64,000 nucleotides of DNA. Source: Hemerocallis citrina (lineage: Eukaryota; Streptophyta; Magnoliopsida; Asparagales; Asphodelaceae). This document shows positions 11,646 to 23,500 of the stretch, piece by piece. Position 1 is the first letter of the stretch; each line of letters begins with the position of its first letter. The translations under genes were made by a program, and so were the position numbers. The stretch is from NCBI GenBank assembly GCA_017893485.1, contig CM030366.1, positions 202,301,173 through 202,365,172 of the forward strand, given 5' to 3'. The notes below the pieces were generated by a model. The model made no database searches, was not told the origin of the DNA, and saw only the letters and a program-made list of their open reading frames with translations.

Positions 11646-12084
11646 GATACATTTTAATTTGTTGTAGATTGAAGACGTATGGGAGATTGCACGGAAATTC
11701 ATTCGTGCCTTGTCGAGTAATGTGAACAATGTCGTCAAGGTGTTTGCACGAGAAATTATCAAATCGTGCAGGTCGCAATTTGAACAGGTTGGTGAGGCAG
11801 CCATACTAGATGCGATGTTGACAACTCAGCTTCATCACACGGGTAGAGGTAAGAAAGTCATTAGGAGGCCCAGATGACAGGTACAACGGGAGGAGCAACA
11901 ACAAGAAGAGGAGTCATGACAAGCTGAACAACAAGAAGACGAGCGAACAAGTGAAGAGGAGCAAGTTGATGACCTGAATATGTCCATCTCACAGCTGACA
12001 CAAGTTAGTGTCAAAGCCTGTTTGAAAGAGGAAGAAGACCATATTTTATACGTCAAGTTAGATTTGTGCATTTTTTCTCTATAA

Positions 12085-13802
12085 TTTTTAGCAACTTGTG
12101 ATGTTTAAATGTGGTTGAACTTGTGATATTTCTTACTTTCTGAATGGACTTCTTTCATTTTGATTTCAATTTTATGCATTTGAATATGTGTTTGAAGTAC
12201 AACTATGTTTGAATATATTTCATTTATATGTGTGAGCTAGCAGTAGCCACTTGTTGTATTTTGTTTTCAATTGTTGAGCTCTTTGCCGCTGTTTTGGGTT
12301 AGTGATATCTGATATATATGTTTTGAGTTGTAAACATGGAAACTGTGATACATGATATATCAGATATCACTTTTCAACAGAAGTCGCAGTTAGGAACTGC
12401 GACTCCTGTGTAAGTGAAGTTGTAGCTTCCAACTGTGGCCTCTTACAGATATGAAGTATAAAGCAGGCCGCAGTCGAGAACTACTTCCTCTCCTGAAATA
12501 ATTTCAGCCAAAGAGCACTTTCTCTCATATTATCTAAGACTTGACTCTGTGTCCCAAAAGTTTGAGACAAAAATTTGAGACATGGTCGCTATCCCAGTTG
12601 TGGCCAACATTTACACTGTTGCGGCAGTTGGCAACAACGACGAGGAGTGAATTTTTTTAGAAGAAGCCGCACTGGGAATAATGGCTTCATAAGTTCCCAA
12701 CTATGGCTTAAACTGACGTGGCAACAACTAGTCCACTCGTGGAACAGGTTTTGCAAGTATCATCCTACGAAATTTTGTTTAAAAAATAAGCTTATTTTTT
12801 GGGGGAAATTCGTTAACTTATAAGATGAAATATGTAAGTCTGCATATAAGGCAATGATCCTCATGTACCAAAACATATGAAACTTAGTATTTAATTAATT
12901 TGTAGAAGATAAAATAAAGTGCTCAAGTCAAAACTTGAACTTGGGTCTCCGACTGCAGAGAAAATTTATCTACCATCGTACGACGTTATAATAACTAGTA
13001 ATTTACACGTCTTAATAATATATTTTTTAAGATAAAAACTTTAACGTAGTGAGGACTCGAACCTGGAACCTTCTTTATATTAATTATGTATGTGTGTCAC
13101 ATGCATTGATAAATTTACAAATGACACTAAAGCCTTCTCCCATTATAATATTATTAGGGATGTAATAATATTACACTTTCATAATCAAAATTGATTTTGA
13201 TTTTTTTTTTTTTTATTAAAGATAAGTGTTTCGTTATTATGTGTATGTATAAACGATTGGTGCGATGAGCACAGTTTTGGAATGGAGATTTTTTGAATAA
13301 AATGAACAACCGTAAAGGATGTCGCCTCAATCCGAAGGAAATTATTTAGAAGCTTTACATAATTATTATGAAGCTACGCGGCCATAAATTGATCCCTATG
13401 ATCGAAGTTATATACTTGATAACATAGGCCTTATACATACAAGCAACGGAGATCATACAAAGGTGTTGATTCACAAAGGCACAATTAAATCTTCCCGCTA
13501 AGGCACGTGTGTAGGCCTAATCACAGTGATTTCAAGTCCAAACATAGGTATTGAGGCCCAAAACAAGCCTAGGCCAGGTATGAGCATGACATCTACCTTT
13601 CAAGCAGGGCATCGGTTTGACAAGGTAAGGCCCAAAACCGGCCCCTTCTCTTACTCATTCACTAAAAGATGTCCTAATTGCATATTAATTCACACACAAC
13701 TTGCTATTTCATACTACTCACTCAGTCAACCCTCAAGTAATGGTCTATAAGAGAAAAAGATCGCAATTGTAGAAAGACTATTTTAAGCGAATGACATCAT
13801 TC
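12085..13802. other. No gene; hairpin words and a dispersed repeat fragment
   Basis: Holds a hairpin with arms GTGATATCTGATATAT and its complement (about 12,302-12,370) and a perfect short hairpin AGTCGCAGTT-AGG-AACTGCGACT (about 12,382-12,404). Diverged GTGGCC/GCGGC words follow up to 12,630. About 12,990-13,170 is a diverged copy of the dispersed repeat found at 59.28-59.45 and 59.77-59.94 kb (ACTAGTAATTTACACG start, CTTCTCCCATTATAAT end). No credible coding frame. Confidence 0.45.
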
Positions 13803-13811
13803 CACTTTAAA

Positions 13812-14477
13812 AAAAGGGGTTTTTAGATATTACCTCTACAAGCCTTAGGTATTTCTATAACCAACAAACTTTATAATTCTATATAACCCCCAACAAAAAC
13901 ATTAAGTAACTTTAAAAATCCCCCAAATATAAAATACAATTTTGTAATACCTAAATTGCACGTCTTTTATCATTTTTCCAACTAAAACACTCCTATTGAA
14001 AATATTTTTTCTCTAATTTTTCATTCATCCACCTTCCATTATGTTTCCTTTCCAACCTAATTTCTTCTTCCGCTTCTTGTTCTCATTCTTTTGAATCCTT
14101 AAATATATCCTTAAATATATCATTTCTAAATGTGTCCCTCATCTCGTATGCTTATCCAACAAATCCTAATAAAACACACCATAAATTCCCTCCACCACAA
14201 CACTCTCTTCCCTCTCTCGAAACACCCACATGGCCTTATTCCCAATTTCTTACTGGATCGACTGCAACCTCAATCTCGATTCGTCAAACCCAACCAACTA
14301 CAATCTTATCCGAAAATTTGAGAAATGTGAGATCTTTATGAGAGATGGACAATTTAGATATTACAAAATCACATTTTAGATTTAGTGTTTTTTGAAGTAA
14401 CTTATATTTGTTGTGGGTTATATTAAATTGGGGCTATACAAAAAATCTAAGTTTTATAGGGATAATATCTGAACAAT
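13812..14477. mobile_element. MULE-like non-autonomous element with diverged ~100-bp TIRs
   Basis: The two ends are diverged inverted repeats (TTTTTAGATATTACCTCTA on the left against CAGATATTATCCCTATA on the complement of the right), each continuing into ATATAACCC and AAGTTACTT words. CACTTTAAA flanks both sides (13,803-13,811 and 14,478-14,486), a 9-bp duplication as expected for Mutator elements. No transposase frame inside. Confidence 0.55.
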
Positions 14478-14490
14478 CACTTTAAAAATT

Positions 14491-14662
14491 GGGTAATGCT
14501 ACACCTACTACCAAATCTACTATCTTTCCCTTTACTACCTTAGGTGGCACACTGTTATTGAATATTTGTACCACCTACTCTACAATAATCTCCACTAATA
14601 GTGTGTCACCTAAGGTAGTAAAAGAAAATGTAGTAGATTTGGTAGTAGGTGTAGCATTACCC
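14491..14662. mobile_element. MULE-derived MITE, 172 bp, ~64-bp TIRs
   Basis: Ends GGGTAATGCTACACC and GGTGTAGCATTACCC are part of about 64-bp inverted repeats that make up most of the element. Flanks TTAAAAATT and TTAAAACTT agree at eight of nine positions, a Mutator-type duplication. It would fold into a near-perfect hairpin with a ~45-base loop. Confidence 0.85.
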
Positions 14663-14991
14663 TTAAAACTTTATCAAAAGTTTGTCCATTGGAACATAAA
14701 TTTCATGATGTTTCACTTGACATTATAGAGAATCACTTTTGAAAAATGTAGAACATTTATTAGTGAGTTATGTGGAAAAGTTCCTAAATAATAATATATG
14801 AGATTCACTCTCCAAAAAAAAAGATGAGTTTGTAAACCCTCATTGGAGCTGGTATTGTTTTTTAAAGGTATATTATTGAAATTTGAAAAGTACCTCAATT
14901 TTTCACAACTTTTTCATCTTAGAGAGTATAGTAGTAGTATTTTTTTCCCTGCCTATAAAAAAATAAAAATAAATAAAAATAATAGTAATAA

Positions 14992-15580
14992 GAGCATCTC
15001 CAACTATGCTAGCTATTTTAGCTCGCTAGAATAGGCAAAATGGTGAGCAATTCGATAATTTGGTTAGCGAAAAAAAATTCTGCTCCAACCATGCTAGTTA
15101 TTTTAGCTAACAATAAAATTTTTTATTTTATTTATTAATTCATTAAAGTCCAAAGAAAATGCTAAGCAATTAATAAATAATAAAATCCCAAATACACAAA
15201 CAAAAAAACCAAGCCCATTTTTTAAAGCCAAGAAAATAGAAAAAAAAACAAAGATCGCGATCTGAGATGGCGATTTGATCTCGCAATTTCTAAGATCAGA
15301 ATTTGATCGCGATTTTTTGATCTCGCGATTTTTGAGATCGTGATTTCGGATTGCAATTTCTGAGATGCGATCATGATTTATTTTTTCTTCGAGTCAACGG
15401 AAAGAGCAGAAATTTTTTGCCGAGCATTGTTCATTTTTTCAACCTCGTCAGATTTGGCGAGTGAATTTGAGATATCGATTTTAGCAAGTGATTTGCCTAG
15501 CCTCGTTGGAGCAATTTTTTCTTCAAAAAATTGCTAGTTTAGCTGAGAAAAAGATATAGCTGGTGTAGTTGGAGATGGTC
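14992..15580. mobile_element. Tourist-like (PIF/Harbinger) MITE, 589 bp
   Basis: Terminal inverted repeats GAGCATCTCCAACTA and GACCATCTCCAACTA (complement of right end), flanked by the 3-bp duplication TAA. The interior has several GATCTCGCGATTT-like tandem words around 15,250-15,370. No coding frame. Confidence 0.75.
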
Positions 15581-15726
15581 TAATAATATAATAACCAAAT
15601 TCATTTGTTCCAAATAACCTGCTCGTTTTGCTACACTAGTTGTGGGTTTAACTTCAGCTATCATTATAACTCGTATTTGTCAACAAATTCATGATAGTTT
15701 ATAGATTTTCTCTAAAGAACCTCTGA

Positions 15727-16429
15727 GAGCATCCACGGTCGTTTGCTAAAATGCCATTTTATGCATTTTTAGTTACTGTAGCCGACACACTCGTGAGCTA
15801 TTTTGCTGTTTTTTTACCTATTTCGCTACAGTAGAAAGGTATAAATAACAACGGATATAGCAAAATGCATATTATAGAGGACGAAACATCATGTTTCGTC
15901 TGGATTATTTAAATATATTTTTAAATAATCGGACGAAACATGATGTTTCATCTGGATTAAAAAAAAGAAAAAAAAAAGAAAAAACCCCAGAAATATGTAT
16001 ATAATGGCTGGACGTCCAGGCAATTGGGTCCCATTTCCTTAAAAAAATTGCAAATTACCCTCATTGGTTATTGGGTGCAATTATTTATTTTTTTTGCAAA
16101 TTTATAAATTGTTTTTGCAATTTTGTAAATGTTTTTGCAATTTTTTTGCAAAAAAAAACCTCCTTAAAACCGGACGAAGCATCATGTTTCGTCCAGTTAT
16201 TTTGCAATTTTTTTCTTCTTTTGGGACGAATATTTTATTAATATTTTCTCAGTTTCTGACTATATAAATGATTTTTAATTACAGACGAAACATCATTTGT
16301 TTCGTCTGTTTCATTTTTAACGAAAATATGCATTTTTTTCTTCCTTTTGAAGATTGCAGCATTTCGTCGAAATGTAAAGGTAAAATATTCATTTTGCCAT
16401 TTTTTTAACTCAAACCACTGTGGATGCTC
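15727..16429. mobile_element. Tourist-like MITE with internal palindromes, 703 bp
   Basis: Terminal inverted repeats GAGCATCCACGGTCGTTTG and GAGCATCCACAGTGGTTTG, flanked by TGA on the left and TAA on the right (a 3-bp duplication with one change). Four internal palindromes have the arm GACGAAACAT (about 15,890, 15,935, 16,172 and 16,285), two of them flanking ATTTAAATATAT. No coding frame. Confidence 0.7.
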
Positions 16430-16930
16430 TAACAGTTCATTTTTTAGTCTACTTTGTAAGGGCCACAAAAACATTTATTAATACTTTATCTTTAATCAAT
16501 CATCTTACAAATCTTTTTGATATCTCAAGTTTCTCTAATTCTCTACCCACCATAACATATTTTCAATTAAATAAATTGTGGATATTTTTGAACAATTTTA
16601 ATTTGAACAAATCCCATGAATTTGCGAAAACATGTTTTTCTTTATACAATTCATCTGCTATTAGATAATCAAGCAAGTTACCCATGCTTTTCTTCTTTTT
16701 CTCTGTTATCTTTCCCTTTCCACGCGGTTCATGCTTGTTCACTCCCACATAAGAAATAACGAACTTATCGTTGCACACTACTTGCACTACATCGGCTCAA
16801 AAGTTAGACATCTACATCTACATCTACATAATAATCTTACATACGCTGCACGTGATCAATAATTCAAGCTCTAAAAAAAACAAACCAAAAAAAAAAACAG
16901 AAGAAGAAGAAGAAAATTTAATGTAAATGT
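16430..16930. other. No gene seen
   Basis: AT-rich sequence with an ACATCTACATCTACAT short repeat near 16,810. No exon or element end recognised. Confidence 0.4.
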
Positions 16931-17310
16931 AGGGCAAAATTTGAAAGAAAAAAAAAACCTTTAACTATCATTTTTATGCAGAAACATCAACAAACTTTTT
17001 TTTTGCGCAGAAAACCACACTCAAGTATGGTTGCAAAAAACTCACTCCAACGGCGTTGGCTTTCTGCTAAAGTTGAGTGAGATTTTTTGACAATAACGAG
17101 AAAGATGCACAATGTTTTCTAAACCAACTTATAAAGCTGAATGTGGTTGCTTAATACAAGTAGAAAAATTAGATGTGATTTTTTGAAAATATAATTCGGT
17201 GGAATTTTTGAAACATACTTTGAAGAGGTTTTCTGTGAAGAAAAAAAAAAAATCAGTGAGGTTTTCTGTACAAAAGATATAGTTCAGTGGGTTTTTTTCC
17301 AAATTTAGCC
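16931..17310. mobile_element. MULE-like MITE with diverged TIRs, 380 bp
   Basis: Left end AGGGCAAAATTTGAAAG and right end complement GGCTAAATTTGGAAAA introduce diverged inverted repeats containing CAGAAAACC words. Flanks TGTAAATGT and TCTAAATGT agree at eight of nine positions. The ends resemble those of the MITE in TL29 intron 2. It lies about 240 bp upstream of the TL29 start codon, so it borders the promoter. Confidence 0.5.
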
Positions 17311-17339
17311 TCTAAATGTAAAGATCTACTCACTAATTT

Positions 17340-17547
17340 GTGTTGAGGAAAAGCTGTGTGATTGCGCCATGGCGAGGGAATCAAGAAGACCCCACCTTAT
17401 CAGCGTTCGTGGATAACGCCCTCTCTTTTGGCGCCACCTCACCATTCAAATTTCCACTTGTACTTCTTCCCCTGCCACTAACAAAGAGGAAGAAAGAGAG
17501 TGAGACAGAGAAGAAAGTGGTAGAATAGCAAACTCTACTAGCAAACA
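17340..17547 (+). promoter_or_regulatory. Probable TL29 promoter-proximal region and 5' leader
   Basis: This unique sequence between a MITE and the TL29 start codon is pyrimidine-rich, then purine-rich next to the ATG, like a plant 5' leader. Two GATAA (I-box-like) words occur, CTTATC near 17,396 and GGATAAC near 17,411. Such words are frequent in light-regulated photosynthesis genes. The transcription start is not defined. Confidence 0.35.
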
Positions 17548-20500
17548 ATGGCGGGAATCTCATTCCTCTCATCACTCTCTCCTCTCTTTCCCAATCCCTC
17601 TCAGTCCTCCTCCCCCAAACTCACCAATGTAAGTCAAACCCAAAATCCCCAATTTCGTTCTATCTTTTTTGGTCATAGTTTGTAAAACTGAAAAAAAAAA
17701 ATTGCAATTACTCTTTCTGTGTTGAAACTAGGGTGGCATCTGCTGTCAACACAGAGTTGAGGAACCCAACGTTCGGCGACGGGAGGTTCTGACATTTGTG
17801 GGGACTGTTGTTGGAATGGTATGTACTGTTTGAAAGAATCTTTAGTGCTTTCTATGATCTCTATGTTTACAGAGCATATATTGTTCCTCGTATTTGATCA
17901 TGTTATTTAGTACTTCCTCTTTGATTAACAGTGAAGTTGGAGTAGAGATGTTGTGTCGAAAAGTGCTTGGGCATTGATGAGGTTAAGTACAATCGATTGT
18001 GATTTATGTTTTGGAATGAGTCGGAGAGAGGTTTAAACATAGGCCTTAAAGTTAACTCAAAGAAGACTGTAGATCTCGGAGGAAGATTAGTTGAACTTGG
18101 CCTAAGAGTGAGTAGCTTTGTTTGAAGTTTTGCATGTAAGATGAGAAGTTTGATTTGAAGACATGCTCATTTAAGGTTTCTAGTGATGTAGGGGAAATTG
18201 CGATAGTATTATGGTAGAGCTTTTGATTGGCAATGAATGACCTTGTCCTTGAGTATACCAATCATGGCAATGATATGTGAAAGGAAAATTTCCGAGTTAG
18301 CTACAATGCTAAATATATACGGGAAAAAAATAATTAAGAAAGCCCCTAACGCTTGCATTTTAAATCAAAAAACTCCCGAACGCTTTTTTTATATTTTATA
18401 TATATCAATAAACCCCTTACTCCGTTAACAACATGAAATTTCTTGATTAGGAGTGTAAACGTTAGGGGGTTTCTTGATTAAAAATGCAAACTTTAGGGGG
18501 TTTCTTGATTAGAAAAAAATGGCAATTTTGTCATTTCCTAGACAGAATACAAAATTAACAGAAACAACAACAAAAAAAACAGAGTATGGGATTTATTTTA
18601 GGCTAAATTTAAAAAAACGCCACAATAGTTTGGCGCTGTTTAAAAAAACGTCACAAAACTTTGACTTTTTAAAAAAACCGCACAATGTTTAACTTTCAAC
18701 TCACGGAGTTATCCAACCGTTAACTGGGTTATACGTAATGTTTAAAAAAAATCACAAAACTATTGTTTTGTTTAAAAAAACAACACAGAACTATTATTCT
18801 GTTTAAAAAAACATCACAAAAGTTCCCATTTGTTTTAAAAAAACATCACATAACTATTATCCCAGTTAACGGTTGGATAACTCCGTGAGTTGAAAGTTAA
18901 ACATTGTGCGGTTTTTTTAAAAAGTCAAAGTTTTGTGACGTTTTTTTAAACAACGCCAAACTATTGTGACGTTTTTTTAAATTTTGCCTTTATTTTATTG
19001 ATAAAAAAATTAACGGTATAGGGTTTCTTGATTAAAATGCAAATGTTAGGGGCTTTCTTGATTTTTCCCCTATATATGGAAATATGTTTGTTAGCTGCAC
19101 CGGTCCGGACATTTATAGATTGTGCGTCCAATATTATTGTTCAAAATGTGGCTTCATGTTGTACTTTAGTTGAATAGTAAATCAAAATCAATTAGGAAGG
19201 GAGTTCAGAAAAAAAGGAGGGATCTGTCATAGATAATAAGTTTAACAGATAAGGTTAAACGTACTCTTTGTTTCGTTAACTTTCCATTAATGAAACAGGT
19301 GACTATGGTCACTTTTATTTCAAAAAAAAAAACAGATAAGGTTAAACCCCCATGATTAATTTATAGGTCATGTGATATAAATTTCTCTCGAATAGTAGGC
19401 TGGGCATGGTTTGAAACCATGGCCTATCTTGTCACATTTTATTGTCTTACTACCACACTAAAGGTCCTCTTAGGCTCGGTAGTTTCTTCTTTAGTCCATG
19501 ATTTGGATGTGTCAGTGGTTTGGGCATTATTTTCAGGCTTTTTCTATGCGAGTTTCATATGAAACTAAAGGAATCCATATTGCCAATTTTAAGTGATAGA
19601 AGTTCAGTATGGATGTAGAATCAGTAAGAAGCTAGAAAGAAGGAATTAGAACGAAGGGTCACATATAAAGAACAGAGGAAAACAACAAAAAACAAACTAA
19701 ATTCTGTTGGACAAAGGAACAAACAATCTTTCCTCATTTCTGCAATTTCTTTTTTGTTATAGTTTGCTTAATTTATGTTATTGATTAGATTATGAGTTCC
19801 TGCCGTTCGTGCTTACCTTCTTAGGAAATGATGACAAGCTCTGGGCCATTCACAGGAAATGCCGCTGCTGCTGATCTGATTCAACGTAGACAGCGGTCTG
19901 AATTTTTATGTAAGACTCTGAACGTTATACTCTCATTTAGGTTAGTTCATATTTGTATTGCGTTGATGCTGTCTAATTTATCGTTGCAGCAAATATCAAG
20001 GGCACTCTCAACACAGCCTTAGAAGTAAATCCCTTTTTCCTTATTGTATTTCTAAAATACTCATTTGAGGGCAATATCATTACTCTGGAATTCATTAACA
20101 ATGCTTTTGCTTTATGAAGGCAAATCCAGAGCTCCTGCCATCAATTCTTACTCTAGCACTAAATGATGCTATAACTTATGACAAGGTCAGGGTGAATTCT
20201 GGGAAGAGTACTTAATTGTGTGAATTCTGGGAATTTATTTTCTTTCTTTCAAACTCACCTTGTAGGCTACAAAATCCGGGGGACCAAATGGATCCATTAG
20301 ATGGAGGTATAAGCAATTCATAGTTTCGGGTCATCCATGATTTTCATTTTCATTTAAAGTAAGATAACTGGTAGTCTTCTCCTTTCTCTCTCCACCAATG
20401 AAGTTCGGAGATAAGCAGACCTGAAAACATTGGCCTCTCTGCTGCTTTAGATCTCTTGATAGAAGCCAAAAAGGAAATTGACTCTTACTCCAAGGGAGGA

Positions 20501-23500
20501 CCTCTTTCTTATGCGGACCTCATTCAATATGGAGGTAAGATACATTTTCTGCTCCATATAATTGTAAGAGTTAGATTTTCTGCTATATGCTATTCCTTCC
20601 GACTAACTGTAAAAATTGATATAACTTGTATACTGATTCATCCAATCCCTGCAGCTAAACATTGGTGTTCATGGTGTTAGTTGTAACTTTAACATGCACA
20701 TAATACGGCAGAACATGTACAGTTTCCTTTTTTTTTTCAAGTTCCATCGCTAATGACTGTCCTCGTTCTTTTGAATAGAAGATCACCACTGCTGACTGAG
20801 CTTTACCCATGTTTGGTATTCCAACCCATCATCAGTCTCATAACCATGTTTCTTTCTAGCTAGCAATATTTATTTTTAATGGCTTGAGGAGCCTACGACG
20901 ATTGTGAAATAAATCATCTAAACATGAAATAAGTTTTTAACAAAACAAATCACAAATGTTATTTTGGGTGACACATGTGTTGGTAACATTTGTAGGGTAT
21001 CATAGTCTGGATGCAGCTCATTGCTGAAAACTATTTAACCACTTACTGTTGAGAGTGTAGCAGAGGGCACCAGAAACTTGAAACAAACCACAAAAAAATG
21101 CATCTCTAACATCACTTTTCTGGGTGTAGCACAAACTGCAGTGAAGAAAACCTACCTTGATGCGGCAATCCGCAAATGTGGTGGGAATGTGGAGAAGGGG
21201 AGATTATTGTATACAGCATATGGCTCAACTGGCCAGGTTAGTTTTGTTTCTGCACCAATGGTTAATAACTGTGGATTTCAAAATCTTAACTACATCATCA
21301 CCAAGTGGGTTCAGCTTTTAGAATGGGCAAGTACTCATTATATTGTTAGCTTTTAGAATGGGCAAGTACTCATTATATTGTTTGATGGTGCTGCTTCGTT
21401 GTAATCATATGCCATATCATTTTTTTGTTAGCGAAAAGTAATTACAAACCATATGCCATATACTTGTCCTTGCTTCCTCTTGTATACTACTGAAGGGTTT
21501 ATGTTCTGTTTTTAAATTTAAATTTTTATATAGTGCACTGGAACTGAAGTGGTCCAAGAAGGATATGGAAAGTCCCATTGTGCATCATTTGAATACTGTA
21601 TGATTATTACTGCAATCTGTCATCAAATTATACATCCATTTGCTTTCAGCTAATATGGAAATCAAAACAACTTCAGAAAGTTGTGTAAAGCTTTTCTAGC
21701 ATGTACATTGTTTTGAATCTTTTGATTGTGGTTATAAATGGCAGGGAATTAGTAAAACACGAATATTGGAGTTTGATGAATCCACCCTGTAATAAGGAAG
21801 TCCAAATTTTGCATATTATATTAGGCATGTTGGAAGTCAACACCAACTCAACTGATGGTCTAATGATGCACGTCTGCAGTTTATTGAGAATAAACTGTAG
21901 TCAAATCAACCAAGATGAGATGTCCATAGCTTAAGTGCGATGAGATTGCACAGTTACATGATGATTCAAAGATTTCGGAGGCACGTATGGGAAGAATAAT
22001 TATCCATGGCCTGTGACCCAAAAAATCAGCTGCTGTGGAGTATACCGGATTCTTAAGCCATTTTGCGATAAAAAATATTTCAGAGGCAGCAGTATACCCG
22101 TTATACTAGGGTCTTAGGCCATGGATAATTATTCTTCCCATACGTGCCTCCGAAATCTTTGAATCATCATGCATGTAACTGTTCAATCTCATCGCAAAGT
22201 AATTTCACTTCTTGAGCAATGGACATCTAAATAGTAACTGTGTAAAACTGTACAAAAAGTAAAATTTCACCATACAACTACTAAAACTGAGTAAATCTTA
22301 ACTAAATAGTAACTGGGTAGTAATATCACCTTCATGATGATATTTTGCATGTTGCTTCCTGGCCGATTTATCTTGCTCAGTAGGCCTGTCGCAGACCGAG
22401 TGGTTATTAGCCATTCGTCCTTTCATCTTCAAGTCCAGTTTGAAGTTCTCTCAAGTGTAGAATTTGTCATTGTATTATGCTTTTGATTTCATCCCCACAA
22501 ATAGCTTTTGCATTTGATAGAACCTACCAAAATGTATTTCATACTGGGCTATGTCAGACTTATCTTTCATTATGTATTTCTAAAATCTTATAGGTTATAT
22601 CAAAAATACGGATTTTTTCCGAGAAGGTTGTTGGATGGAACATTTAGATTGTGATTAATTATAAGGTATTTGCATTTTTGCGCATGTCTCAATACAACAG
22701 TGGGGATTGTTTGAAAGACAATTTGGACGAAGTGATTCTGACGATGCTGACCCAGAGGGACGTATCCCGCAGTGGGACACGGCTTCTGTTCAAGAAATGA
22801 AAGACAAGTTTGTTGCAGTTGGCCTTGGCCCCCGCCAGGTACCTTCTCCATCACTACCTGTTTGTGTTTAGCTATTGTGATGATTGCAGAATTATGTTGT
22901 GTAACCAATCTATGCTATATGCTAAGCCTAAATCTCAACCATGACATTCATTTCGAAAAAGCGGCGGAATCATCCCCACTAGGCTACATCAATAAATTTA
23001 GAATTAAAAAAACAAGACAACAAATGTTCTAACTTCTGAGAATAATATTCTGTATAACTCTCTGAGACCATACCGGTCAAATACAACAATAAACTATCAA
23101 CTATCAAGTCCTAGGAAATAACGGTAGGACTTGAATGTGTCCACACTTTGGAACTTATATTATGTCTGGCAGATTGATTGTTGAACCTCATTTTAGTGTT
23201 AGGGACGAATCCCTCCAAAGTCATGTAGTCGTGTAGTCCCCATTTAAGGAGAGCTACTTATTGATTGTGGTTTGATCTTCTGCAAAGACCAGTAAAGGAT
23301 CCTCTCCAGTTTTAGTTAACAATGCAAGTAAATGGAGTTTAAAAAGGTCGGAAAGGATGATACCACACACTGCACAAATTAACTGCTAGTATCAGAGATT
23401 CACAATTCTCCGATGCTATGGCATTGTACAAATTGGGGGTGTCACTCTTGCTCTGCACATGCAAATCCGAAACGTGCTTTGTAGGTGGACTTGCTTTATT

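Larger units (their letters stand above)
3998..12084 (+). pseudogene. Plant mobile domain (PMD) gene, broken by insertions and stops
   Basis: Exon-like pieces on one strand add up to a PMD (MAIN/MAIL-like) protein. They are a Gly/Arg-rich N-terminus (about 3,998-4,240, GISGRGRGPRTRSGR), an exon from 5,449 with PGPLDPTLMMLQQSH, and after the TRIM insertion (6,794 on) LLVEAGFYGVGLMRSMKLDH. ITVTLQDFAVISGLPIDG, EGVLFPNSIGDTVRLMYLPL, MTGPMAIL-VWRWERLHAGRP and MSWYRRITRSYI follow up to about 8,090. A last exon from 11,668 ends at 12,084. The exon is interrupted by a TRIM, a 32-bp tandem duplication that shifts frame, several C-to-T type stops and small shifts. A solo LTR fills the last intron. PMD genes occur both as host genes and as passengers in MULEs. 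The MULE transposase relic just upstream on the same strand favours the transposon-borne kind. Confidence 0.65.
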
